Shown here: positions 1-10,382 of the stretch, piece by piece
Layout of the letters: every line of letters begins with the position of its first letter
Position numbering within the stretch: the stretch's first letter is position 1
Assembly (NCBI RefSeq): GCF_026230195.1
Contig: NZ_CP036501.1
Span: forward strand, 186,001-250,000
Source: Candidatus Paraluminiphilus aquimaris
GTDB lineage: Bacteria > Pseudomonadota > Gammaproteobacteria > Pseudomonadales > Halieaceae
DNA: 64,000 nucleotides
Reading direction: 5' to 3'
Program-made: the position numbers and the translations under genes
Notes under the pieces: model-generated
What the model was told of the DNA's origin: nothing
Seen by the model: only the letters and a program-made list of their open reading frames with translations
Databases searched by the model: none

Positions 1-459
1 GGGGCGAATATCAACGACCTTGATGCGGGTGAAAAAATCATCACGGTGCTGGGTAAGGGACAGAAAACACGCATCGTCCCGGTAGGCGCTCCTGCCTTAG
101 CGGCGATCGCGGAGTGGATGAAATATCGTCCCATGGGAGATGAGCGGCTGGGTTTTGACTCACCCCTTTTTGTAAGCAAACGAGGCACCCGTATCAGCCC
201 TCGAAGCGTGCAGGAGCGCATCCGACAGCTCGCCGTGAAGCATGGTATGTCTCAGCGGATTCATCCTCACGTCTTGCGCCATGCTTTTGCCAGTCACCTG
301 CTTGAATCGAGCGGTGATTTGAGAGCGGTACAAGAGCTACTGGGGCACGCAAACATTGCCACAACTCAAATCTATACCCATCTCGATTTCCAGCATCTAG
401 CCAAAGTGTATGACCGGGCGCACCCGCGCGCGCAGCAAAGCAAGAAAGCCAAAACCTAA
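1..459 (+). CDS. xerC: Tyrosine recombinase XerC, C-terminal part (5' end outside window)
   Basis: The frame is open from the first base, so the gene begins upstream of the window. The visible 152 residues are the catalytic domain of a tyrosine recombinase: an [14 protein letters not shown] box (His-x-x-Arg), then [12 protein letters not shown] with the second His and the nucleophilic Tyr, ending in a YDRAHPRAQ tail typical of XerC. XerC works with XerD at dif to resolve chromosome dimers. The next gene downstream is a yigB-like phosphatase, as in enterobacterial xerC-yigB, which supports XerC over a phage integrase. Assignment is secure; only the N-terminal part is missing. Confidence 0.93.
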   Translation, partial: GANINDLDAGEKIITVLGKGQKTRIVPVGAPALAAIAEWMKYRPMGDERLGFDSPLFVSKRGTRISPRSVQERIRQLAVKHGMSQRIHPHVLRHAFASHLLESSGDLRAVQELLGHANIATTQIYTHLDFQHLAKVYDRAHPRAQQSKKAKT

Positions 460-490
460 TTCAACGAACCCACCTGAAAGCGAAGCCAAC

Positions 491-1536
<1,046 letters not shown>

Positions 1537-1554
1537 TTACGTCCACATTATTGG

Positions 1555-1571
1555 TGCAGAGTATGGCCCAA
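1555..1571 (-). promoter_or_regulatory. Possible sigma-54 promoter of the lone PII gene
   Basis: On the minus strand the sequence has GG and TGCA elements with the required 10-base spacing between GG (1568-1569) and GC (1556-1557). Predicted initiation is near 1544, about 26 bases before the start codon. The -24 box is only a partial match and I saw no NtrC palindrome upstream, so this is weak. Confidence 0.25.
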
Positions 1572-1616
1572 GCTGAAGCGTTAATGAAGTAAGGAATAGT
1601 CGACTTGCGATAAAGC

Positions 1617-1647
1617 AAAAAAAAACCCGACCAAATGGCCGGGTTTG
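1617..1647 (-). terminator. Rho-independent terminator of katG
   Basis: Read on the minus strand: a nine-pair stem AACCCGGCC/GGTCGGGTT with a four-base loop followed by a run of nine T. It begins about 18 bases after the katG stop codon. Confidence 0.85.
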
Positions 1648-1664
1648 GTAAATGAAACAAGTGC

Positions 1665-3917
1665 TCAGCGGTTAGCGATAACGCCACCTGCGCGCTGAAC
1701 GTTAAGATCAAAACGATCTGCCTGCATAACTTTGGTCCACGCCGCGGCAAAGTCACTGACGAACTTCGCCTCACCGTCGTCAGATCCATATACCTCCGAA
1801 ATTGATCGAAGCTCAGAACTGGAGCCGAACATAAGGTCAATGGGCGTTGCGGACCAGCGACGGTCGCCTGTCTTTCGATCCCTTGCAATATAAACCCCCG
1901 GAAACTCTGTCGAAGCCGTCCATTCAACGCTCATATCAAGCAGATTCACAAAGAAATCATTACTCAACTGACCCTCCCGATCAGTCAAAACGCCGTGAGA
2001 GGACCCCGCAGTATTGGCGCCCAATACACGAAGGCCGCCAACCAACGCGGTCATCTCCGGTGGGGTCAAGTCGAGAAGGTTGGCTTTGTCGATCATCGCG
2101 CCAACCGGTGACATGTAATTGCGGTCCTCATCGTAGTAATTCCGGAACCCGTCAGCCACAGGCTCAAGCGCAGCGAAAGAATTGACATCGGTTTGCGCTT
2201 GAGACGCATCCATACGACCTGGCGTAAAGCCGATGGTAAGGTCATGACCACGCTCTGCCGCCGCACTTTCTATTGCCGCAGCGCCAGCCAGTACGATCAT
2301 GTCTGCCATGCTTATGGCTCTCTTTCCTCGTGCGTTGTCATTGAACTGTGTCTGCACGGCCTCCAGTGCTGCGAGGGTCGATGCCAGCTCATCCGTGTCA
2401 TTCACTTCCCACGAGTTCATGGGTGCAAGTCGAACGCGTGCACCGTTAGCACCCCCACGCATGTCACTGTCACGGTATGACGCAGCAGAAGCCCAAGCCG
2501 CCTTTACGAGTGATGACGTGCTCAGGCCAGAGGCCATGATGGCCTTCTTCAGCTTCTTAATATCGCGCTTGGTCACAAGATCGTGATCGACGGGGGGAAT
2601 CGGGTCCTGCCACATCAACACTTCCTCGGGCACATCGACTCCTACATAACGCGCGCGCGGACCCATGTCACGGTGCGTGAGCTTGAACCACGCTCTTGCG
2701 AAGGCGTCCTCAAACTCAGCTGGATTTGCCAGGAAGCGTTGAGAGATTTCGCGATACGCCGGGTCAGCCTTTAGCGATAAATCCGTCGTAAACATGATCG
2801 GTGCATGCTTGATGTCCGGACGGTGAGCATCTGGCACCGTGTCAGCAGCTTGCCCATCTACGGGAATCCATTGAATCGCACCTGCGGGGCTACGCGTCAT
2901 TTCCCAGTCAAAGGAAAACAAGTTTGCGAGGTAAAGCATACTCCAACGCGTTGGCGTCGCTGTCCATGCGCCTTCAAACCCTGAGGTTACCGTGTCCTCA
3001 GAATGGCCTTTGCCACACTTATTGTTCCAGCCAAAGCCTTGCTCTTCGAGTGCTTCACCCGCGGGCTCGACGCCCACACACTCGTCGGGTTTGTGTGCGC
3101 CGTGACCTTTACCAAAGGTGTGACCACCCGCAATAAGCGCGACTGTCTCGGCGTCGTTCATGGCCATTCGACCAAAGGTTTCGCGAATATCATGTGCGGC
3201 AAGGGCCGGATCAGGATTTCCATTTGGTCCCTCAGGATTCACGTAGATCAGTCCCATCTGTACGGCAGCAAGTGGGTTATCCAATTTGCGATCGCCCGTG
3301 TAACGCTCATCAGCCAGCATCACTTTCTCGGGTCCCCAATAAACAAGGTCGGGCTCCCAATCGTCCGTGCGACCGCCAGCAAATCCAAAGGTCTTAAAGC
3401 CCATATCCTCCATGGCAACGTTGCCAGCAAGAATCATAAGATCGGCCCAGCTAACACTGGCCCCATACGCCTTTTTTACGGGCCACAAGAGACGCCGCGC
3501 TTTGTCGAGGTTTCCGTTATCGGGCCAACTATTAAGCGGCTCAAAACGCTGCTGCCCACCTCCCGCTCCGCCGCGACCATCGGCAACGCGATAAGTACCC
3601 GCGCTGTGCCAGGCCATTCGAATAAATAAAGGTCCGTAGTGACCGTAATCCGCTGGCCACCAGTCCTGAGAATCCGTCAGCGTTGCTCGAATGTCGGCCT
3701 TTAACGCATTCAAATCGACGGTTGCAAACTCTGCTGCGTAGTTAAAGTCAGGACCGTAGGGATTTGACTCGGGTGAGTGCTGACGCAATGGCGTCAAATC
3801 AATACGCTCCGGCCACCAAAATTTAGGCGGTTTTGCAAAGGTATTTTCTGCCTGCACGGAGGCAGACAGCGCTGTGAATACTGCGAACCCTGCTAAGGCA
3901 AACTTCATAGCTTTCAT
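1665..3917 (-). CDS. katG: Catalase-peroxidase with signal peptide (exported KatG)
   Basis: 750 residues, a bifunctional heme enzyme that removes hydrogen peroxide. The start at 3917 follows a GAGGTGTT ribosome site and opens a clear signal peptide (residues 1-23, ending ASVQA); a longer frame from 3977 has no support. Distal-side RMAWHSAG (Arg100, Trp103, His104), proximal [10 protein letters not shown] (His266), and the Trp103-Tyr225-Met251 residues of the catalase cross-link are all present. The C-terminal duplicated domain is complete. Most bacterial KatG are cytoplasmic, so the signal peptide points to a periplasmic form like E. coli KatP. It has its own terminator and appears monocistronic. 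Confidence 0.95.
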   Translation of the reverse strand: MKAMKFALAGFAVFTALSASVQAENTFAKPPKFWWPERIDLTPLRQHSPESNPYGPDFNYAAEFATVDLNALKADIRATLTDSQDWWPADYGHYGPLFIRMAWHSAGTYRVADGRGGAGGGQQRFEPLNSWPDNGNLDKARRLLWPVKKAYGASVSWADLMILAGNVAMEDMGFKTFGFAGGRTDDWEPDLVYWGPEKVMLADERYTGDRKLDNPLAAVQMGLIYVNPEGPNGNPDPALAAHDIRETFGRMAMNDAETVALIAGGHTFGKGHGAHKPDECVGVEPAGEALEEQGFGWNNKCGKGHSEDTVTSGFEGAWTATPTRWSMLYLANLFSFDWEMTRSPAGAIQWIPVDGQAADTVPDAHRPDIKHAPIMFTTDLSLKADPAYREISQRFLANPAEFEDAFARAWFKLTHRDMGPRARYVGVDVPEEVLMWQDPIPPVDHDLVTKRDIKKLKKAIMASGLSTSSLVKAAWASAASYRDSDMRGGANGARVRLAPMNSWEVNDTDELASTLAALEAVQTQFNDNARGKRAISMADMIVLAGAAAIESAAAERGHDLTIGFTPGRMDASQAQTDVNSFAALEPVADGFRNYYDEDRNYMSPVGAMIDKANLLDLTPPEMTALVGGLRVLGANTAGSSHGVLTDREGQLSNDFFVNLLDMSVEWTASTEFPGVYIARDRKTGDRRWSATPIDLMFGSSSELRSISEVYGSDDGEAKFVSDFAAAWTKVMQADRFDLNVQRAGGVIANR

Positions 3918-4222
3918 GGTTAACACCTCAAAGTAAGTTTCATTATGGTTAGAGCCTGCGCCCAGACGAAGACCCACTCCCCTAAGCTAGTCGCTCATGA
4001 TCAAACGGGCAAATCGAATAAATTAGCAGGGGCCATCGAAAATTTTGATGACGGCCTCGTTAATGGCGGTGGGTGCTGCCCTTAGGGCAAGGAGACATCG
4101 TCGCGCTGATAGTCGTTGGGGCGCACAGATTAACGATCTCGGGGATAAGAAAAACCGACATCTAGAGGAATTACAGACAAAAAAAGGGGGAGCAGAGCTC
4201 CCCCAAGGTCTCACTCAAACCA
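3918..4222. other. Intergenic region between katG start and amtB stop
   Basis: 305 bases. It must hold the katG promoter and holds the amtB terminator (4178-4206). Short open frames on both strands have no ribosome site or recognisable protein. Nothing else seen. Confidence 0.5.
4178..4206 (-). terminator. Rho-independent terminator of glnK-amtB
   Basis: Minus strand: GGGGGAG/CTCCCCC stem with a five-base loop, followed by seven T. It lies 17 bases after the amtB stop. Confidence 0.88.
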
Positions 4223-5449
4223 CTATCGGCCGGTAGTAAACTCTGGATACGCTTCCAGACCACATTCAGAGATGTCGGAACCTTCGTACTCTTCTTCCTC
4301 GGAGACGCGGACTGGTGTAATGAACCCAATGACCTTGAACGTCACGAAGGAAGCAACGAAAACCCAACCAAAAATCGTCGCCGCACCAATCAACTGACCT
4401 GAGAAGGACGACGCTTCAGAGTTCGTGATAGGCACGAGTAGAAGGCCTAAGAGTCCAACTACGCCGTGGACTGATACAGCACCTACGGGATCGTCAAACT
4501 TCATCTTGTCCAGTGTGACGATTGAGAACACAACCAACGCACCGCCTAAGGCACCAAAGAGAGTCGCCTGAAGAGCAGTTGGTGTAGAGGGCTCAGCCGT
4601 GATGGCTACTAGGCCGGCAAGACAACCGTTGAGCGCCATAGTCAGGTCGAACTTTCCAAACATCAGCTTGGCGACCGTTAGCGCGGCAATACAACCACCC
4701 GCTGCGGCTGCGTTCGTATTCATAAATACGTTGGCCACTGCTGTTGCGTCGGAAACAGTTGCGGTAGCGAGTACCGAACCACCGTTGAATCCGAACCAGC
4801 CCATCCACAGGATGAACGTGCCCAAGGTCGCAAGCGGCATGTTCGCGCCGGGGATCGCATTCACTTTGCCGTCCGCGGTGTACTTACCCTTACGTGCACC
4901 GATGACCAGAACACCGGCAACACCTGCAGCGGCGCCTGCCATGTGGACAATGCCCGATCCAGCAAAGTCAGAGAACCCTAAGTCGCCAAGCGTGTACATT
5001 CCGAAGACAGGGTCACCACCCCACGTCCAATTACCTTCCATTGGGTAGATAACGCCCGTCATGACTACCGCGAAAATCAGGAATGCCAGTAACTTCATGC
5101 GTTCTGCCACTGCGCCCGATACGATCGACATGGCCGTCGCCACAAATACCACCTGGAAGAAGAAATCGGCAGAGGGCGCGTACCCATTGTCGAGGTTCTC
5201 CGCAGTGATGCCATCCAACATAAAGTTAGAAAGCGACGGATACATGATTTCGTATCCGACAAGCATGTACATCGTACAGGCCACCGCAAACAGCACGATG
5301 TTCTTTGTCAATATCTCGGTCGTGTTCTTACTGCGAACAAGGCCGGCTTCGAGCATGGCGAAACCTGCTGCCATCCACATAACTAGGGCGCCACACACCA
5401 AAAAATAAAAGGTGTTTAACGCGTAACTCAATTCAGCTGTAACTTCCAT
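4223..5449 (-). CDS. amtB: Ammonium transporter AmtB
   Basis: 408 residues with about eleven hydrophobic helices, a trimeric inner-membrane ammonium channel. Family landmarks are AMLEAGLVRSKNT in the first third and the two pore histidine regions GIVHMAGAAAG and VSVHGVVGLLG. Like many Amt proteins outside the enterics it has no extra cleavable signal peptide. It follows glnK by 18 bases in the same direction, the classic glnK-amtB operon, in which GlnK plugs the pore when nitrogen is plentiful. The charged C-terminal tail (EEEEYEGSD) is the usual cytoplasmic GlnK-contact region. Confidence 0.96.
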   Translation of the reverse strand: MEVTAELSYALNTFYFLVCGALVMWMAAGFAMLEAGLVRSKNTTEILTKNIVLFAVACTMYMLVGYEIMYPSLSNFMLDGITAENLDNGYAPSADFFFQVVFVATAMSIVSGAVAERMKLLAFLIFAVVMTGVIYPMEGNWTWGGDPVFGMYTLGDLGFSDFAGSGIVHMAGAAAGVAGVLVIGARKGKYTADGKVNAIPGANMPLATLGTFILWMGWFGFNGGSVLATATVSDATAVANVFMNTNAAAAGGCIAALTVAKLMFGKFDLTMALNGCLAGLVAITAEPSTPTALQATLFGALGGALVVFSIVTLDKMKFDDPVGAVSVHGVVGLLGLLLVPITNSEASSFSGQLIGAATIFGWVFVASFVTFKVIGFITPVRVSEEEEYEGSDISECGLEAYPEFTTGR

Positions 5450-5467
5450 GATGATTCTCCTATTCGC

Positions 5468-5821
<354 letters not shown>

Positions 5822-5974
5822 TTAAATGGTTGCCAACGTTCCACGCGACTCAACGATGACCTTGCTGGGTGCCGCGGGGGCAGCTTTGCGGGCGCTTTTG
5901 ATTCGCATTACTCGACTCCTGTGTTTGACCTCTCGCTGAGCGTGAGACCACGCAGCTTGGGACGCCATATGCAT

Positions 5975-5991
5975 TGCGAGCAACGCGCCAA
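5975..5991 (-). promoter_or_regulatory. Sigma-54 promoter of glnK-amtB
   Basis: Minus strand TTGGCGCG-N4-TCGCA: the invariant GG (5988-5989) and GC (5976-5977) have exactly ten bases between them, and two bases differ from the TTGGCACG-N4-TTGCA consensus. Predicted start is near 5964. The two NtrC-type sites lie upstream at the expected distances, which raises confidence. Confidence 0.6.
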
Positions 5992-6075
5992 CAAGATTAA
6001 TTTGTTTAAAAACATATGCTTAAGAGTTTTCTTGTGCGAATAAAGGCCCTGTACGGGGAACCACACGACCATCAG

Positions 6076-6092
6076 CGCACCACAATAGTGCG
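6076..6092 (-). promoter_or_regulatory. NtrC-binding site (promoter-proximal enhancer)
   Basis: A 17-base palindrome CGCAC-N7-GTGCG that matches 13 of 17 positions of the NtrC consensus TGCACCAAAATGGTGCA. Centre at 6084, about 120 bases upstream of the predicted glnK transcription start. Confidence 0.65.
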
Positions 6093-6107
6093 AGCCCCGA
6101 TGAAATC

Positions 6108-6124
6108 TGCACGTAATTGATGCA
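6108..6124 (-). promoter_or_regulatory. NtrC-binding site (promoter-distal enhancer)
   Basis: A second 17-base palindrome TGCA-N9-TGCA with 13 of 17 consensus matches. Its centre (6116) is 32 bases from the first site, about three helical turns, as in the paired NtrC sites before E. coli glnA. It lies only 57 bases before ubiK, so it may also touch that promoter. Confidence 0.6.
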
Positions 6125-6180
6125 GTACATTCCGATGCAATTCCGGTAGTCTTTTCACTCTTGGCAGAGAGATGTTTTAA

Positions 6181-6453
6181 ATGGCAAACAACGACCGAAT
6201 TCCGGACCCTACAGAAGCGGCTAAAAACCTTTTTGGCTCGATTCTCAAAGAGGGCAAGACGCTCGCCGACGAGGTCTCAGGCAATGCCAAAGCAGTTGCC
6301 AAGTCAGCGCTTGGTAATCTCGATGTCGTCAGCCGAGACGAGTTTGACGCCCAAAGAGCTGTGCTGCTGCGAACCCGAGCTCGGGTTGAGCAGCTCGAAG
6401 CAGAAATCGAAACACTCCTGACGAAGCTAGACGAATTAGAAAAAAATAAGTAA
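6181..6453 (+). CDS. ubiK: Ubiquinone biosynthesis accessory factor UbiK (YqiC/BMFP family)
   Basis: 90 residues. The central LDVVSRDEFDAQRAVLLRTR matches the family hallmark of UbiK/YqiC, and the C-terminal half is a predicted coiled coil (RVEQLEAEIETLLTKLDELEK). UbiK assists the soluble ubiquinone biosynthesis complex with UbiJ and forms trimers. It is divergent from glnK and sits just before comM, a common gammaproteobacterial order. The start at 6181 follows an AGAGAG purine stretch. Confidence 0.9.
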   Translation: MANNDRIPDPTEAAKNLFGSILKEGKTLADEVSGNAKAVAKSALGNLDVVSRDEFDAQRAVLLRTRARVEQLEAEIETLLTKLDELEKNK

Positions 6454-6496
6454 CACCCACCGGGACATGAGGTCCTGTGTATGACAAGGATGTCTT

Positions 6497-7981
6497 ATGT
6501 CGCTTTCTCGCGTCGCGACGCGATCTCGCCTTGGTTTAAACGCCGTTTCGGTTCAGGTTGAAGTCCACCTAAGCCCCGGACTGCCCGCTATTGCGATGGT
6601 AGGTATGCCAGAGTCCGTCATGCGCGAGGCGAAAGAGCGCGTTCGAAGCGCTGTGATCTCATCGGGGTTTCGTTGGCCGGACAGTCGACTCACTATTAAT
6701 ATTGCGCCCGCCAGCACACCTAAATCGGGTGCGAGTTTTGACCTCCCTATTGCAATAGCCGTACTTATTGCCTCGGGGCAGCTATCGTCAAAACTTGCAG
6801 AGTCGGCCGAGTTTTACGGAGAGCTCAGTCTAAGTGGCGATGTGCTACCTACATCCGGTCTTCTCGCGGCGGCCTGGAGCAATCGCGACTCAACCACGCG
6901 ATTATTCGCACCCAGGGCTAATGCGCCTCAAATGGCGTCGCTTGCGCAGCACGTTATGGCTGTCGACAACCTCAATGCGTTTAGAGAGCCGCATCGCCTC
7001 GACACCGTGAAGCATCCACAGCACATCACGACGCCTAGACCTTCTAGCAAACATCATTTACCCGCGGGCCAGCCTGAGCTTTGGCGGACGGCCACGCTCT
7101 GCGCATCGGGCGGCCACCATTTGCTGATATCCGGAGAACCCGGTGCCGGTAAAACCATGACAGCAAGATTGATCGGCGAATTACTTCCAGAACCAACGAA
7201 GCAAGATCAACTGGAATCCGCCTTGATTTTTGATGTCGCGGGTCAGACTTTTGATGGTCATCGACCACTGCGTGCACCGCATCACACGATCAGCTCAGCG
7301 GGACTGGTCGGCGGAACTCGGTATGCGACCCCGGGCGAAATAAGCCTCGCGCATACCGGGGTTTTATTCCTCGATGAGTTTCCCGAATTTTCACTCGCCA
7401 CAATTGAAAATTTGCGACAACCAATGGAGTCGGGTGAAGTTCGGATTAGCAGAGCCGAGATAACACAAACCTACCCGGCGCGATTTCAACTCATTGCCGC
7501 CATGAATCCCTGCCCTTGTGGCTATCGAGACTCGCGATCTAAGGCATGTCGCTGCTCTAGCGCAGCGCTCGCACGCTACGACGCGAAGTTGTCGGGCCCC
7601 TTGCTCGATAGAATTGATCTTTTCGTTAACGTCTCGCGCTCAAAACTAGTCGATATCATGCAACAGACGAGCGAGCATCAAGAGCAGCTGATCAATTTGA
7701 AGGCTGTTGTTAACGCCGCCCATGAACGGCAAGTTTTGCGTCAGGGCTGTAGCAACGCGCGCATTGACGCAGCCGATCTCATCGATCTTTGCTCACTTAA
7801 TCAAAAGACGCGGCAATGGCTGGTATTGACGGGGGAGAAATTAAAGCTCTCGGGGCGCAGTTTACATCGATGCCTGCGGGTCGGTAGGACCATTGCCGAC
7901 ATCGATGGTCGCGCAGAGGTGACCGAGGGTGATTTGAGCGAGGCCTTGGCCTATCGAAAGGACAGTGACCTCGTATCGTGA
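6497..7981 (+). CDS. comM: ComM/YifB AAA+ ATPase (Mg-chelatase-like)
   Basis: 494 residues. The N-terminal ChlI-type domain (GLPAIAMVGMPESVMREAKERV) is followed by an AAA+ module with Walker A GEPGAGKT (about 213-220), Walker B VLFLDEF (289-295) and a Cys-rich NPCPCGYRD...CRC insert typical of the family. In Vibrio, ComM is a hexameric branch-migration helicase needed for integration of DNA during natural transformation. It follows ubiK by 43 bases on the same strand and may be cotranscribed. Confidence 0.94.
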   Translation: MSLSRVATRSRLGLNAVSVQVEVHLSPGLPAIAMVGMPESVMREAKERVRSAVISSGFRWPDSRLTINIAPASTPKSGASFDLPIAIAVLIASGQLSSKLAESAEFYGELSLSGDVLPTSGLLAAAWSNRDSTTRLFAPRANAPQMASLAQHVMAVDNLNAFREPHRLDTVKHPQHITTPRPSSKHHLPAGQPELWRTATLCASGGHHLLISGEPGAGKTMTARLIGELLPEPTKQDQLESALIFDVAGQTFDGHRPLRAPHHTISSAGLVGGTRYATPGEISLAHTGVLFLDEFPEFSLATIENLRQPMESGEVRISRAEITQTYPARFQLIAAMNPCPCGYRDSRSKACRCSSAALARYDAKLSGPLLDRIDLFVNVSRSKLVDIMQQTSEHQEQLINLKAVVNAAHERQVLRQGCSNARIDAADLIDLCSLNQKTRQWLVLTGEKLKLSGRSLHRCLRVGRTIADIDGRAEVTEGDLSEALAYRKDSDLVS

Positions 7982-8004
7982 ATGTGGGTTAGCCGACGTA
8001 CTAC

Positions 8005-8019
8005 CGGGCGAGGCGCCCT
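8005..8019. terminator. Short GC hairpin between comM and the cytochrome gene
   Basis: GGGCG-AGG-CGCCC followed by TTT, in the 38-base gap between two convergent genes. Only five pairs and a short T run, so a weak candidate. Confidence 0.3.
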
Positions 8020-8418
8020 TTAGAATGTCGTGATGTACTCCGCAAGTTGTTGCATATCGTCATCACTCAGCATTGCCGCCTGTCCCCACATGAGTGCACT
8101 TTGCGCACCCACTGTTTCGTTGGCTTTGTACGCTGTAAGTCGTCCGATTATGTAGTCCGCATCTCGGCCCGCAAGTTGAGGACCAATGCCGCCACCACCA
8201 TTTGGGCCATGGCATGCCGCACATCCGGCATATTTCGCTTCACCCGGCAATGCAGCGACTTCGGCTACATCCGCGCCGGCGGCCGCGCCACAATCTTCAC
8301 CCGACACACAAACGGTTGAGAAAGACTTAATACGATCAGCAATGGCTGCACGCTGTTCGTCGGTTTGCGCGAATGCAGAAGCAGAAAGCGCTAATATGGT
8401 GACTAATAAATATCGCAT
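8020..8418 (-). CDS. Periplasmic c-type cytochrome (class I, single heme)
   Basis: 132 residues with a signal peptide (1-17, ending SAFA). One heme site CAACH at residues 66-70; the distal Met is probably Met110 or Met116. GPQLAGRDADYI is the usual class I segment and the C-terminal helix is DMQQLAEYI. Two extra cysteines (37, 43) before the heme could form a disulfide. Probably a small soluble electron carrier of the cytochrome c5/c553 kind; the partner is unknown. Convergent with comM. Confidence 0.88.
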   Translation of the reverse strand: MRYLLVTILALSASAFAQTDEQRAAIADRIKSFSTVCVSGEDCGAAAGADVAEVAALPGEAKYAGCAACHGPNGGGGIGPQLAGRDADYIIGRLTAYKANETVGAQSALMWGQAAMLSDDDMQQLAEYITTF

Positions 8419-8627
8419 GACTCAATAGACTCGGTTGACAGTTTTTCTGGAGCGCGGAGTATACAGACTAAACCGACCGTGAAAAAACTCGGTTGTCCAG
8501 ATAATGCATATAACATTAGCGTTAGTTACGAACTTTAATGCCAATCGGGCGTATCACGCCTAATTGGGCGGACCAAAAATCACAAAACTCAAGCCGAGAA
8601 TCAGCCCACAGCGAAGAGGCAAAAATA

Positions 8628-9269
8628 ATGAAGCTCTATACCTTTGACCCTGCACCCAACCCCCAGCGCTTAAAAATGTTTATGGACTTCAAGGGAATCG
8701 ACATCGATACACAGCAAGTCAATTTCCCCGAGGGCGAACAACGTACCGACGCCTACAAGGCCCTTGTTCCCAGCGGAACCGTACCCGCCCTCATACTCGA
8801 CAACGGGCAGGTGCTTACTTCGGTGTTTGCCATCACACAGTATTTGGAAGCAATTCATCCACAAAAGCCCTTACTCGGTGAGTCAAATGAAGAACGCGCC
8901 GTTGTTCTGGATTGGAATCACAGACTGTTTAACGACGTCTTTCGCCCGACAGGTGATGCACTGAGAAACTCAAATCCTGCGTTTACGGGCCGTGCTTTAC
9001 CGGGCACCCTTGATACTCAGCAGATACCCGAACTCGCCGACCGGGGCAAAGCGCAACTTCTTCACGCCTTTGAGACGCTCAACCGAGAGTTAGGGACACG
9101 ACCTTTTGTCGCCGGCGACGCATTCACCATGGCCGATATCGACCTACTTGCGGTGATTAAGTTTGCTGGATGGGCGGCAAAGATCGTCCCTGATGAGAGT
9201 CAGAAAGACCTTCACGCATGGCAGGCACGCGCAGCATCAGCCTTCGAGGAAGGATGTGCTAGCGGGTGA
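8628..9269 (+). CDS. Glutathione S-transferase family protein
   Basis: 213 residues. The start at 8628 follows a GAAGAGG ribosome site and opens the thioredoxin-fold domain MKLYTFDPAPNPQRLKMFM; the upstream extension of the frame has no domain. VPALILDNGQVLTSVFAITQYL is the glutathione-binding cis-Pro/Gln-Val-Leu-Thr-Ser region, and the C-terminal helical domain carries RPFVAGDAFTMADID. The substrate cannot be told from the sequence. Its stop overlaps the next start (GTGA), so the two genes are translationally coupled. Confidence 0.9.
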   Translation: MKLYTFDPAPNPQRLKMFMDFKGIDIDTQQVNFPEGEQRTDAYKALVPSGTVPALILDNGQVLTSVFAITQYLEAIHPQKPLLGESNEERAVVLDWNHRLFNDVFRPTGDALRNSNPAFTGRALPGTLDTQQIPELADRGKAQLLHAFETLNRELGTRPFVAGDAFTMADIDLLAVIKFAGWAAKIVPDESQKDLHAWQARAASAFEEGCASG

Positions 9270-10297
9270 AATGCTCGCTGCGCCAGATTACCGCCCGCGC
9301 CGTCGTCGCTTTGACGGCCTCGGCGGTTCTCGCCAGTTGCTCACCCACCGAGGTAGGCGTCAGTAAACTCGACAACTATGTGAAGCGATTGAGCACCGCC
9401 TCAAAGACGCCTGTCTCCGATGTGGCATCGGCTCGTATTGCTAAGCCGCCTGTCATTAACGAGCTCCCCGGGAAAGACGATGCAGACACATTAACTCTCA
9501 TCGACTTCTTAGCCCTCAGCGGTTGCAAGCTCCAAGCTAATATCGCCAAACGCAATACAACGATGGGGCGTAATGCCTCTGTTTCCCAACACCTTATTTT
9601 TGACCTTGAGTTCATACGATTGGCGCCCTCGTGTATCGACAAGCTCCGATCTGACGAAGACAACGAGATTGCAGACCTCTTGGAAGCAAGCCTTGTTTCG
9701 CGCACTGAAAGTCTCGTCCATACACTTGCTCGTGGCGTCTTAGGCGGCTCCGAGTGGAGGGAGTTTTGGCGCATACCAGACTCACTAGGTGAGTACCCCT
9801 CACAGAGCAGTGGTGACGCAGCGCAGTCATTGTGGGAGCTATCACAGCGAGTAGAGCGCTTTCTAAACGGCACGTGGTCACCGTCAGATGAAAATTTAGA
9901 ACCTCTCCTTGCCAAGGTCCGCGTCAACGCCGGTGGACAATTACTGCGCGCCGCTATGATTCAAGCGCGTGGATTAACGAAAGCTAATCGCATCCTGAGA
10001 CAGGCAAGCGAAGCCGGGATGTATTGCTCACAGGGAAAGCTATCGGAGGCTGGCACGATATCGAAGACCGTTGTCGCGAAATATTTTGCTGGTGATGTGC
10101 AGGCTTGGTCCGCCGCTGTCGCACAGCGTCATTACGAGATCAATTCACCGATCATTGAGATGGAAGCCGCTCTGACGACGGCGCTATCTGATGATTACCT
10201 CTCATGGGCTGCAGCGAGAGACCTGCAATTGGGCGCTCTTTTTTCAGCTCCCCGGCAGCACGTGAGTATTATTCAGGCAGCGCTCGACAACTGCTAG
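9266..10297 (+). CDS. DUF3080 family lipoprotein
   Basis: 343 residues starting with GTG at 9266 that overlaps the previous stop by four bases. A type II signal peptide ends in the lipobox LASC (Cys25), so it is a membrane-anchored lipoprotein. The segment LIDFLALSGCKLQANIAKRN followed by FDLEFIRLAPSC is what I recall as the conserved core of DUF3080, a gammaproteobacterial family of unknown function. Four conserved-looking cysteines may form disulfides. No function is proposed. Confidence 0.8.
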   Translation: MKCSLRQITARAVVALTASAVLASCSPTEVGVSKLDNYVKRLSTASKTPVSDVASARIAKPPVINELPGKDDADTLTLIDFLALSGCKLQANIAKRNTTMGRNASVSQHLIFDLEFIRLAPSCIDKLRSDEDNEIADLLEASLVSRTESLVHTLARGVLGGSEWREFWRIPDSLGEYPSQSSGDAAQSLWELSQRVERFLNGTWSPSDENLEPLLAKVRVNAGGQLLRAAMIQARGLTKANRILRQASEAGMYCSQGKLSEAGTISKTVVAKYFAGDVQAWSAAVAQRHYEINSPIIEMEAALTTALSDDYLSWAAARDLQLGALFSAPRQHVSIIQAALDNC

Positions 10298-10382
10298 ATA
10301 CCCTTTTGGAGGGACTCGCTCGCGACCAAGCTCTGATATATTTCATCGCTCATAACACTCGGAGTTCGAAGTAAGGTTATCC

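Noticed and set aside
3003-3629. Long plus-strand open frame (208 codons) opposite katG
   Set aside because: It lies wholly antisense to a fully conserved catalase-peroxidase, has no recognisable protein features and no ribosome site.
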